From Antedon mediterranea (lineage: Eukaryota > Echinodermata > Crinoidea > Comatulida > Antedonidae): DNA of 64,000 bases. Position 1 is the stretch's first letter; every line of letters starts with the position of its first letter. Where the stretch lies: positions 15,542,501-15,606,500 of the forward strand of contig NC_092671.1 in NCBI RefSeq assembly GCF_964355755.1, in the 5' to 3' direction. Positions 10,826 through 24,900 of this stretch are shown one piece after another. A model generated the notes under the pieces. The model did no database searches and was not told where the DNA came from. It was given only the letters and a program-made list of their open reading frames with translations. The translations under genes were made by a program, and so were the position numbers.

Positions 10826-13800
10826 ATGGAGGTCCTCTCTTACCAACTAGTTGTTCTGTTGAGTCTGGTTGCTATAGGGATTGCAAACATTCCCCTTGAA
10901 CAAGAGGGAGATCATGTTTGTGAGAAAATTGAAAGGTAATTATCTTACGTTGTTCTATAATTGCCAAAATATATTTATTACATTTTTAAATTATTTACTA
11001 TTGGATTGGACATTACTATATATGCAGTACACAATACAGTCAACTCTCCCAATAACAGACTTTTCTTGAGGTCCAAAACGTCCCAAATTCCTTTTTTTAT
11101 CATTAAAAACACATTCCGAATACCAGACTTTCCGGAAAACTAGACATATTTAGCAAGTCCAAAGGTGTCCGGTATTGGGAGAGTCATGGAGTAAGTTACT
11201 CCATGTGAGAGTTTACATTAACTTTATATTAACTACCTCGTCAAAGTGACAAGTTCAAATCAGCTAGTTGGTTATTTTCTTTCTTATAATAGTGATTCCT
11301 ATTTATCATCATCATAACCATCATTAAACATTATAAATATCATAATCGTTAGAGTAATGTCCTCCTTTTTATTACAGCTACCTGGAGTCATATGCAGCCT
11401 CCTTTCAAGAACCGTATCAGCAAACGTACTACACAACATGCTCCGACATCCGTAACCTATTCAAGTGTACCAGAAGAAGGTAAAGTTGAAAGTCTATTTA
11501 TGGATCCTTGTTAACTCATGAACTTTAACCTTATTTTTCAAGTAATGTAAACAAACTCAACAGCAATATTAGTTTCATTGAGATATAATTCTAGATCAAA
11601 TTTGAGGTGTTCTATGGTTTTTGGGGAAGGAAGAGGTCTACTTTTTAAAACATAAACTAAAACTTATCCAAGCAAAGATTATGCTTACCATACTGTACAT
11701 TTTGTTTGAGTGTACTGTATCCTCAGGGAAGAAAATTCCTTGAACCAGTGGAAGTATTACTATTAGTATGACCACTGAAAAAACAATCTACTACTGTCTG
11801 TAAACTGTGGCATTTGTACTCATCAAGGTAACTAATTACAATTACAAATAAAGAATAAGACTGATTTCTTTTTTAAATGCTTCCTAATTACATTTCCCAT
11901 TTTAAAATGTTAGATGGATCCATAACCCTGACTATAATTAACTTAAACACCCTATAGATTTGATGGCAATGGCAAACAAATTAATTTGATCAATTTCACA
12001 TAGCTAATTAAAGTTGTAATAATTGTATTACGATATGTCACAGGTTTTTAGTGTATAGGTTATACAGTATTAAGTCCTAGTATTCAATCAGTATTCATAT
12101 TATTTATTAATCTTTTAATATTTAGTCCTAGTAGTACAGTATTGAATTGTTGATATTAATCTTTAATATTTTGGTCTTGGTATATTATTTAGTCTTTAAT
12201 ATTACAGTAATCTTTAATATTTAGTCCTAAGTACAGTATTTCATTTTTAATATTAATCTTTAATATTTAGTCCTAAGTACAGTATTTCATTTTTAATATT
12301 AATCTTTAATATTTAGTCCTAAGTACAGTATTTCATTTTTAATATTAATCTTTAATATTTAGTCCTAAGTACAGTATTTCATTTTTAATATTAATCTTTA
12401 ATATTTAGTCCTAAGTACAGTATTTCATTTTTAATATTAATCTTTAATATTTAGTCCTAAGTACAGTATTTCATTTTTAATATTAATCTTTAATATTTAG
12501 TCCTAAGTAATGTATTTAATTTTTAATATTAATCTTTAATATTTAGTCCTAAGTACAGTACTTAATTTTTAATATTAATCTTTTAATATTTAGTCCTAAG
12601 TACAGTATTTAATTTTTAATATTAATCTTTAATATTTAGTCCTAAGTACAGTACTTAATTTTTAATATTAATCTTTTAATATTTAGTCCTAAGTACAGTA
12701 CTTAATTTTTAATATTAATCTTTTAATATTTAGTCCTCGTAAAGTATTTAATTTTTATTATTAGTCTTTAAAATTTAGTCCTTTTTAAAATTAATCTTTA
12801 ATATTTAGTCCTAGTACAGTTTTTAATTTTTAATTTAATTTTGTAATTTATTCCTAGTAAAGTATTTAATTTTTAATATTAATCTTTAATATTTAGTACT
12901 ACAGTAGTACAATATGCAATTTTTAATAATTATTAATCTTTTAATATTTAATCCTAGTACAGTATTTGATCTTTTATACTAATATTTTAATATATAGTCC
13001 TAGTAACAGTATAATTACTTAAAATGGTTATAAAACTAAAACAAAGCAGAAAGACAATATCAAAGTTGAAGGGCACAGTTTTGTGGGTGAAACAAAAACT
13101 ACAGTAGACCTACTGCAGCTGGAGTAATAATACCAAACAAATTTACCAAGGAAACCTGTGGTTTAGACCTTCTAGAAGTTGCTATTGTTAACTGTATCAT
13201 AAAAACACTGTTTGAACGCACGCATTCTAAAATACATATAGACTTTTAAACAATGTTAAGAATTGACAGAAAGTTTACACATGTGTGTCTTTTGAGTCCA
13301 CACTTTCCCATTCAGGATCTATTCTAACCCTCTATTTTCATTGGATTGGTTTTTTCTTTGTGTCAGGAACACTTAATTAATTTTACAGATGTAAAATTAT
13401 AAAGTACATCATTATTTACTGTATTCGGTCAATTCATACTCATTTTATCACCATACACTGCATTAACTTTAATCAGTCCCATGATATTATCGGTTGCTGT
13501 TCCTTATTACATATCCCATACTACAACTAGTCCCATCTATGACATATTAATATTTGTTCTGCTATACATGTACAGTTGCTGTTGACCACTCCCTACTTTG
13601 GTTCCTGTGATCCTTAACAATTATAAAATATAAACAGAATTCGACAAACTTAATTGAATGCCTTTTGGCAAGGTTTATTTCAAAATAGGTTTGAAATACA
13701 ATGTTTATATCGACTTCATTTCTGCTAAATTCGTACTTACAAATAACCATTTAAATCAGCAGGAAATCGCTAGCATTAACCAAAATTCAATGCTCTCAGA

Positions 13801-16800
13801 CTGTCAATTCAAGCGTTACTACAATGTAGTTGACCAAAGGTCTGCCAAAACCAGAAAATATCGTCTGCTGCCATAAATTGTGGTTAATTTATTCACATGG
13901 TTTATCTGGTTATTTTTTCGCGCCAGAAACCATGACCATGATATCTTGGAATTGTAGTATGGATATCGTACAGTATACTTTATATTTTAAAATATTGCGG
14001 CATTGTTTAAGAGGATCCCCATGTGTTTAACATATTAGATGGTCCCTGCTTTCAAATGTTTTGTCATATAACATTTTATTATTCTACACCATGACATTTA
14101 TGTTCGTTCAGGTGTTGATTTTTTATACATACTTTCAATTACTATAGTTAAATTTATATTGAATATGATTATTGTCTATTATCTATTCTAAAATTGAAAA
14201 TTTTATCAAAATTTAATTATTTTAGATTAATTATTTATAATTTATTAATTAATTACTGTACAGTAGGCCTGTTATGCTATCTTCACTTTGTGAAATCAAT
14301 TAAATTATTTATTATTTATTATGAAATGATTATGGTTCCATTAGATAGTTAAAAGGTTATAAATTATAAATACAGCCATCATCTCTATCTTTGCAGCTTC
14401 ATGTCTGCATAAATCAATAAATTAAACAGCTTTTCAGATCAATGTGTTAAACTTAAAGTCCAATCACAACAATTTCATAATTCCATCACTGAATCGTCTC
14501 TGCTACAATGACACAATAAGCCCATGAACATAATTTGAGTGGGCTTAATCTATAGAAATGATTAGATTGGTGGATCCACCAGCCCTTTCCCTACCCCCTT
14601 GAATCCGCCTTTGAGTGAATATCGTATAACCGATTGTGGCTTATAAATATAGATTAAAATAGTTTACTTGACCTAAAATTATTTAAAAATCTATATTATA
14701 ATATACAGTGAATTTTGAAAATTAATTGCACAAATTTAGTAATTAATTTGTCTGTGCTTGGTATTCATTTAGAATATTCTCATCGTTTTATTTCTTGCAG
14801 ACTTCTGTACCGTAAGGCTTACAGACAGGAAGTGCGCACAATGTACCGAGCTAAGCGAGAATGTTGCTCAGGTTATGCAAGGAGTGGATCGAATTGTATT
14901 CGTAAGTACAGTTTGAATTTTACATTTTTAGTTTATAATAGTTTTTAATGTACTATCCGCTTTATATAAAGCTCTGTCTACACTATCAAACTTGATGTGG
15001 CAAAAGAAATGTGATGTGGTGCCAATATATAGACATGATGATGTCATATCACAACCATATTTGGACATATGACAACCATATTTGGGCACATCACACTTTT
15101 TTTGATAGTATAGACAGAGCTTAAGATTACACTTTGTACAGTAATGTATTTATAAAACATGATGATATTTTTGTTTTACTTTCAGCTTTGTGTTCTCCCA
15201 GTTGTCTACATGGCACATGTATGTCACCAAATAATTGTGAATGCATTGCTGGTTATCGTGGAGATCAGTGTCAAAGTCGTAAGTATTACAGTAATGTTAT
15301 TTATATTTTTTACATACAGTCACAATAACATACAGTCACAATAGCATACAAGTGTTTTTTAGTACTTATGTTAATCAGAATTTGACGCAATTACAATAGG
15401 CACCAAAGAAGCTAGTGTTTGTCAATTTGGTTACCAATCATTATTTACACACAGACACCATTCAGACAAGACATAAACAAATTATTAGAAAATATATACA
15501 TTATAACAATTTTTTTTAAATAATTTAAAAAAATAGGCCGCCCACAACATCATCATCTCTAGTGAGACACTTCCTTGTAAGAGCTTTGAGTCCAAACATT
15601 TGTGTGTAGTTTCAAAATAAGTTAAAATGACAGAAAAAAGGTATACTGTATTTAGATCTTGTTGTAAATGTTTAAAAGTCTCCCTTTTCAGTGTGAAGTC
15701 ATACCTAATTTCTTCACATCATGTAGTGAGTGTATTTTGTCGATAAATAAAAGTAATTTTACATTACCTATATGATTCAATTTTAGCTTGCAAGGAAAAC
15801 TTTTGGGGTGTGGCGTGTGCTGAGAAATGTCAATGTGAAAATGGTGCTTCTTGTGACCCACTTAATGGAATATGTTCCTGTACCCCTGGATTTACAGGTC
15901 TGTAAATAATAATATTTATATAATAAAGAAAGATAATTTTGATAATTGAAACTACCAATATCGCATGTTGATTTTTTTCCTGAACAAAGATCATTTACAT
16001 TCCAGGTGCAAATTGCAATGCTACATGCAGTGTTGGTCTTTATGGACAAGACTGCTTGTTACCTTGTGAATGTAAGAATGATGCCGAATGTGACCCTGTC
16101 AATGGTGTCTGTAAATGCAAACCTGGCTTCACAGGACCCTAGTAAGTGGTCACTTATTTTGTAACTAAATAATCATGTTAAGCTCTGTCTACACTATCAA
16201 ATTTTATGTGAAAAAAATGTGACGTGCCCATATATGGGCATGATGATGTTCCCATATATGGGCATGATGATGTCATTTTTTTAAAAAGATATTTTGATAG
16301 TGTAGACAGAGCTTTAAATTAATTTATATTCACATTGTGTATTTTATGTTGTGTGTGTGTGTTGTGTGGAAAAAAAATTACTATACTATACTACCTTACT
16401 ACTACCGAACATGTACATACATGCAAAATGTTAGCAGAAAAGGCAATTGCGTCATCTAACTACGAAATAATATTACTACTACTTGACATGACCAGTACAT
16501 TTGACACGGTGCGGAGGAATACTCTATTCGACATACTGACACATATATTACAAGATGATGAACTACACATGTTGAAAGTTTTGACAAACAATGTAAAATT
16601 AAGCGTTCGAATTGGAAAACAGACAGGAAAATTGTTTACTACTACACTAGGAGTACCACAAGGTGACTGCATGTCTCCGATACTGTTCACACTATACCTA
16701 GCAAAGGCATTCGAATCAGCAAACACAACACCACTACCCCTACAACAGCTTAATATCCAGATGCAGTATGCAGATGACATTTCATTTATTAGCGACTCAA

Positions 16801-19800
16801 AAGAACAATGTAACAGAAAAATTAGCAGAATTCAATCTAAAGATAAACGAAAGTAAAACAGAAGAATACCTAATAGGAAGAAACACAGATAGTAAATGGG
16901 AAGAATGCAAATACCTCGGTAGTAACTTGGACACAGAAAAAGACATTAAAAGAAGAAAATCACTAGCAACTATGGCATATAACAAGCTGAAGTCGTCGCT
17001 AGAACACAAAACGATGTCTATAGACGTGAAATCCCGTTTGTTTGACGCATACATAGCAAGTATTTTCTTATATAACAGTGAACTCTGGGTACTAAACAAA
17101 AAATTACAAGAGAGTATAGATATATATCACAGGAAAATGTTGCGAAAGATGATAGATATTAAATTAACAGATAGAGTGTGTAACACAAAAATATACGAGA
17201 TAACAAAACAAGAAGAATGGAGTAAAAGAATTAAACGAAGGAGACTAAAATGGTATGGACACATAATTAGATTACCGGATGATACCCCAATCAAACAAAC
17301 AATGAAGGAAACTAACAGGAAAGTAAAACGACCCGTAGGAAGACCAAGAAATAACTGGATGAATCAAATAAAGAAAGACTTACAAGGACTAGTAGACACT
17401 AACACAATAACAAACCATCCTGCCATAAACAGAAAAAAATGGAAACAAATTGTGGAAAGCGTAATGTCGGAAGACGGAAAACGTTAGCAACAACAACAAC
17501 TACCTTTAAACCAATATGTTTGTATAAGGAATGAGGAATTTATATTTATCTTTGTCTTCACACCTCTAGCTGTGAATCGACTTGTCCAAGCGGCACTCAT
17601 GGCTTAAACTGTGCCTTAGAATGTAGCTGTCACCATGGATCGTGCCATCATGAAACAGGGGAGTGCACATGTGAAGCTGGATGGAAGGTAAATATTATAT
17701 AAAAGAGTCATGTGTATTTTAATTTACTAAAGATTATTAGTTTAACATTGTTTGCAATACTATTTACAGGGTGAAATGTGTTCAATAAAGATTATTAATT
17801 TTAAAATTGTTTGTAATAATATTTACAGGGTGAAATTTGTTCAATAAAGATTATTAATTTTAAATGTGTTTGTAATACTATTTACAGGGCGAAATTTGTT
17901 CAATACCGTGTGAACAAGGCACATACGGTGCTAATTGCACCGAGAAATGCGAATGCGATAATGCAGTATCATGTGACATAGCAACAGGAGAATGTACATG
18001 TCTTCCTGGTTACATCGGGCGAAGATGTAGAAAGAGATGCAAACAAGGTTTCTACGGTGGTGAATGTCTAGAAAGTTGTGGTTGCCAAAATGGTGCTTCA
18101 TGTTCACACATTGATGGAGAATGCACGTAAGTACATGTCTCACTCAATTATCAACCATTTCTGTGACCAGAGTTTAGTGGTGTACTTATACATATCATAT
18201 TCAGAAATCTAATTCAAAAGTAAGAAAAATTACGTTTTAGAGTTAATACACTTTTTAAATGTATTTTCTGTTGCAGGTGTCAGCCTGGATATGCTGGACT
18301 ACAGTGTGAACAAGATGGTACATTTATTTTTTAATTTAAAAAAATGATTATCTCCTAATGTGTACATAATGTATGGTGGCAGTTTTCAGGGAGTACAGTT
18401 TCAATAGAATAATAATATTTTTTTGGCATAGAGAACATGATAGAATTGCTAGGAAAATCAAATCAGCATACACTTTGATTTATTAGAGTGATATGGCGTA
18501 ATTGTATGGATATCAGAATACCATGTGAGAGGCATGGTTTCAAGACCTGCCAGTGTCATAAAGCATCTTACCTTGGGCAAAATGCTTTAAGCTCTGTCCA
18601 CACTATCAAACTAGTTGTGATGTGCCCTAATAATGTAGTGATATGACATCATCATGTCCATGTATGGGCACATCACATTTTTTTTGTAGCATAAAGTTTG
18701 ATAGTGTAGACAGAGCTTTACTCATTGCCTTGTAAACCGTTGGACCTGTGTATATATATTGTGCATGATAAAGGACTTGGTAAACTATTTAACAAGAGAA
18801 AGGAAATCACCTTCCGTACTGTGCCATCTGGGAGAGAAAATTCTTGCACTGAAAGAGGTCACCCAGTTTATAGAAGTTCAATAATCAAATCAAAGTTAAC
18901 TCTATTAAGAAAGTCAATCAACTTTATCTTTCACAGAATGCAGTGCATGGAAATATGGAAGTGATTGTACAAAGGATTGCATATGTAATAAAGAGAAAGC
19001 TTCAAGGTATTTCTCAATATCCTTTTTTATTACTAACATGATGTTCCAATAAATATCAGATGTTTCTTGATATATTGCATAGGCATGCCAATTTTCTAAG
19101 AATGCACATGCCCCAAAAGATACATGAATCGGTCCAGATCTATATTATTTCCCCCATGATTTTATCCTTAAACAAGCATGTTCTTTTCATCAACAATTCA
19201 TCTCCAACTTAACTTTATGTTTTAAAATTTAGTCTTCCGTATGATTTATGTAATGTACACTCCATTTTTTATGATTTTATTTATAGATGTCTGAGCCATA
19301 CTGGTGAATGTGTCTGTTCACCTGGGTACGAGGGTAGCAACTGTGAATCTCTATGTTCATTTGGATTCTATGGTCTTGAGTGTAAAGAATTGTGTGGGTG
19401 TCTGCATGGAAGTAAATGTAACCCTATCAATGGGTCTTGTACATGTACTGCAGGGTGGCGTGGAAAACAGTAAGTTGTTTAAAAATACTGTTCATTAGCT
19501 ATATAGTAAATTTCATGACATAATATATGTTTTCCAAAAACTGTACATATATTTTTATAACAATTTCAATTTTTTGTTTTACTATTTTAAAAGGTACCGT
19601 TATCACTTTTCACTTTAATACTTAACAAAATCCATATACTCTATTTCAGTTGTGAAATACCATGCATGTCTGGGTCATATGGATTGAACTGTGACCTTAC
19701 ATGCAAATGTTTGAATGGAGCAGTTTGTGACAATGTTGATGGTACTTGTGACTGTGCCCCAGGTATGTGCTCTCAAAATGTTGGTGAAATTTTACTGGAA

Positions 19801-21939
19801 AGAAAACGTATTTTTTATTTACAATGGTAAATCACACTCATGGTTTACCAACTGATCTAAAGTTCTGTCTACACTATCAAACAAAAAGTGTGATGTGTCC
19901 AAATATGGTAGTGATATGCCCAAATATGGTAATGATATGATATCATCATGTCCATGTGTAAATCACATTTTTTTGTCACATAAAGTTTGATAGTGTAGAC
20001 AGAGCTTAAAGTTAATAAATAAACTTGTTTACTTTGTTGGCAGGGTGGGATGGTATCCTGTGTGAGAAGCCTTGTACATCAGGTTTCTTTGGCAAGGGTT
20101 GTAATATGTCTTGCAATTGTGATAATGGTGCACCATGTGATCCTGTCAGAGGAACTTGTATATGCCCTGCAGGCTTTACAGGTGAAAAATGTGAGATGCC
20201 CTGTCAGGTACAGTATACATGATTTCTACTATAATGTTAATTCTTCGTCTATGTTGTTCCTAAAAAAGTAACACTACTACAAAATACTTATAATTTAGGC
20301 AAGTATACCTCGCTGATTAGATGTTTGTATATAAAAAATATTTGACAAATTTACAGTATTTACAATTTAATGTACACTCAATTATAGGCATCTATGTTTG
20401 GAATTGACTGTCAAAATAATTGCAGTTACTGTGGGTTAAATTCAAATGGATGTGACAATGTGATTGGTCAATGTATCTGTCTCCCTGGTTACACAGGTAA
20501 GTCCCAATTACATCATTGTTATTTCCATTTGTTTATTTTGTACACTATATAAATCTTTCTTATTCTTATCAACTATACTTGTTTTCAACAGGTGTCAATT
20601 GTAATAGCACTTGTCCTGATGGTTTCTGGGGACCAAACTGCAAACGGACATGTAGTTGTAAAAACAAAGGATCATGTGATCAATTTGATGGTTCGTGTAT
20701 CTGTCCTCCAGGATTTTCCGAAAAACATTGTGAAAACTGTATGTTGGTGTTTTTTTAAAATTAGTATGTTTATAATTAAATTCCTTTGAATATTAAAAAA
20801 AAACAAATAATAAAGTAAATTATGTAAAAGTAAAGTAAAGTAAAACTTTGTTCATTTCTGACTGTAGAAAACTAGGTTTTGCAATTTACGATATACATAT
20901 TAAAATATGATAACATTTTAAAAATATAAATAAATATCATACATATAAAAATTACTTTACGAGATATTGCAGAGATATTTTTGTAATTCTTATATATGAA
21001 GTTTTGTATTGTATTTGTTAGTGTGCAAGGATGGATTCTATGGTTTTGAGTGTGATTATGCTTGCCCTGATTGCCCAACTGGAACTTGTCACTCACGAAA
21101 CGCCAGCTGTGTCTGCCCGTCGGGATTTACAGGTCCAAAATGCTCACAAAGTAAGCAACAAATCTTCCTTTTGCATTAAGTTATATCAAGAAGTATTTAG
21201 TGTAAAGCAGTTGTAATAATAAATCATACAATTCATTTGAAAAATTTTGTAACAAAATATTTAAGTTCTGCATGGGAGAAACATACTTAAAGTATCCCAA
21301 TGATCGATTTATAGTATTGTATTGTTACTTATAAATAGTTTTGAGTTTAATTACAGTTTAGTTATTCATGTCTTTTTATTTTTCAATATGTTCTGTTTTG
21401 TTTCTTGGACCGCACCGCATATATTGTGAGTGCCACCGATTCAAAGGTGCATGGTCAACAAACAAATAAATAAATAAATAAACTGGAAAAAATGTTGATT
21501 TCTTATAATATTATTGCTCTAATAGTAAGTACAATATTCTGAAAAATATTGTGTATAACAGATATTTCATATAAATATTTACAGAAAATTTATATGGAAA
21601 ACAGTGATGAGAGCCAAGTGAAATAATTTAAATCCAACATAAAGTAGACAGCCAGAGAACGATGACAGGCAATTAGAAAATACTCCATATTCTATGTTGG
21701 AGCTAAATATTTCTTTGCTATTCATATTTACATTCTCACTTGTGTAGGTTGTGATAATTATATGTATGGACACAATTGTGAAGATGTATGTCAGTGCCTG
21801 AACCGTGCAGACTGCAATTCTGTTAATGGTGAATGTCTGTGTCAACCAGGATTCCAAGGTCACTACTGTGAAAACCGTAAGTCACTATCTTATCTAAAAT
21901 ATATGAAATAATTTCAAGTCTGTTCACATAAAGATTTAG

Positions 21940-21970
<31 letters not shown>

Positions 21971-24900
21971 TAATTTGAATTTATGAATTTCTTTTGTACA
22001 AACTAATCAGAATAAAAGAAACAACAGTTTTTAATTCATTTGGTACTACAAACCACATTTAATTGACAAAGGTATAAAATGAGGTTTGTTCACATAATGG
22101 TTTAGAAGAAATCTGTGTTAATTTGAATTTAGACATTTATTTTTAACAAAGCAATCAGAATAAAAAAAGTAAAAGCCAGATGATTTTTTTTACATTTAAT
22201 TGACAAAGTATGAAATGAGGTCAATTCTGTTGACATACTAAAGATTTTTAGAGAAAATCTGTGTTGATTTGAATTCAGAAATGTCTTTTTAACAAAGTAA
22301 TCAGAATTAAAACTACCCAGATGAACATTTTTACATTTACAATCAAGAAATATGGATCTTTATATATTTTCATATCACACAAGTAAAATATCTTTGCAGT
22401 ATTATCAAATATCATTAAATATTATTATTATTATTATTATTATTAAATATTATGTTTATGTTCTCGTTTTGATAGCATGTGACCAAGGTTTCTATGGGTT
22501 TGGCTGTGAATCAGAGTGTAAATGCCAAAATTCTATGTCATGTGATCCTTACGATGGAGAGTGTGTATGTAAGCCAGGCTGGCATGGTGTCTTTTGTTCA
22601 GAACGTAAGTATGCCGCCTATTTTTAGAATACATAGTATATTGATGTTTGTGCAGCAGTATTGTGACAGAAACACTGAATACTGAAATCCTTTATTTGTC
22701 CTATATCATAATAAAATAACAATAGAAATTAATTTTAAAGATTGGCAAATATTAGTACTAATCAGTATAATTACTGTAGTACAGATAAATATAAAATATT
22801 TAAACAAATTAATATATAGAATACACACACATATTACACAAAAATTAATTTTTAAAATGCGGTTACAATTTAAAAGATAAAATAATAAATAAGATGAAAT
22901 ACAAATATAAAATAAAACATTCGTAATTTATTTCAGATTGTCCAGATGGAAAGTTTGGCAAGAACTGTTCTGAAGATTGTAAATGTGGGAACGGAGCGGA
23001 CTGCGAGGCTGACACTGGGAAGTGTACATGTCAACCTGGTTGGAGTGGACTATTGTGTAATATACGTACGTATTCTTTATTGTCAGCATTATACCTAGAA
23101 TTAATTATTATAGTATTGCTCAATAATTTCAATTTTAAGATTTGTAACTTTTTTATCTAGTGGTACACGGACAATGTTTTAGGTAACCAGAAGTAGTCAA
23201 GAATAAAAGAAAACTAATTGTTTATTCTCAAACTTTTATTACTTTTAATAGGAGCTGCTTTTTCTGGTTTTGGTTTCAATGATGCCCATTAGTTAAAAAT
23301 ATAATTTCTGAGGTCATGTCCATATTCCCTAGCTTTTTTTTTTTACACCTTATACATTTATAAAACAAACTGTTTATATTTATGTCTTGCAGCATGTGAG
23401 GCAGGGTCGTTTGGAGTAAATTGCAAAGACAAATGCCAATGTGAAAATGATAAATTTACATGTGATCGTATATATGGATGTGTATGTCCTGATGAATATA
23501 AGGAAGGTTGTGTATCAAGTAAGTATTCCTGCATGGTTTTATAAAATGGTATTTTGAACTTTATCTTGTAATGCAATGACCTGATTGTCTGAATTGCTGA
23601 TTGCTTTTATGAATATAAATATGATAAGTTAGCTTAGTTTAATCATAGCTCTTAAAGTAATCCAGAAATCTTTCACAGCAAATTTCTTACTTAAACAACT
23701 CGGCTTTGTTAATCATATTTTTGTTTTATTACAGAAATCCAAGCAAATGCTGATAGATTGCTAGATGGAATTGACGGCGAAGAAGAGGGATCAAACTACA
23801 TTCTGCCTCTTGTCATATCTTTTCTTCTTATCATTCTTCTCATAGCTATTATCCTATTCCTGATACTAAGACGTCGAAGGAAAGAAAAAAGTCATTTACC
23901 AGCCGTATCGTAAGTAATTGATTATTCATCATTCAATTGTTTCTGTTAGTCTTAGTTAGAAGAATACTGTATGTATGTTTATTATAGCATGAGCAATAAA
24001 GCATCCAAATATAAAATAATTTTTGCAATTTAATATTTTAGTTTGATAGCAGATTATTCTTTATTGCATTATGCATCAATTTGTTTATTACATTTCAAAT
24101 TTATTTTCAAACATATTTCTTTGTCTTTTAAATTTAAAGACTCTTCAAATTTTGAACATAAATCCTTCAAAAGTTGAATTTTCAGAACGTTGATAAGAAT
24201 TTAGCAATAAAAATTTTCACATCAACAGATATTCAGCATCAACTAATAATAGCAGCGGACGCTCGTATATGCAAGTACCACCTAGTGACGATTACAGGTT
24301 TGACATTCTTGCCAATAGCGTTTTATCATTTCGACTCTGTTTTCATCCACGCTTCTGTCTCATAATTATTGACATAGTACAGTCACTTTATTACATTTTC
24401 ACATACATAGCCATGTTATTGATAATTTTGTCAATGTTTAATTAGATAATGAGGATGATTTATATATTGTGTATGCTGGTAGATTTTATTTGTTGAATTT
24501 TTTGTGTTTTCTGCATGCATTATGCACTTATGCACTATACGACCCAGTGAGTGGGGTGCGTCATTTGTCCGATGTGCGTCATACGATATGAATATAATGA
24601 CGCACCCCTGCGTCAAAAAAGTGACTTACCTTTAGATAACCATGACGAGCCCGTTTTGAAGGACATTGACACACCATTGTTTATTGATTATTATGATATG
24701 ACCATTTAGATTTTTTGACACACTATGAATCAATAATTATTTATAAATGATGCACCCATGACGTGCCTGTCCCGGAGGTTGTATACTGGGCCATACAATT
24801 GACAAGTGCATTACCATATTAACAGCAGGCAATCCTGTATAAACAATTTATTATTCACATAGATGCACATACATGCACTGTAATTTAGTATACTTATATA

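Noticed and set aside
12040-13010. Regular direct repeats that might suggest a CRISPR array
   Set aside because: Units are head-to-tail without unique spacers, in an animal intron; it is a minisatellite.
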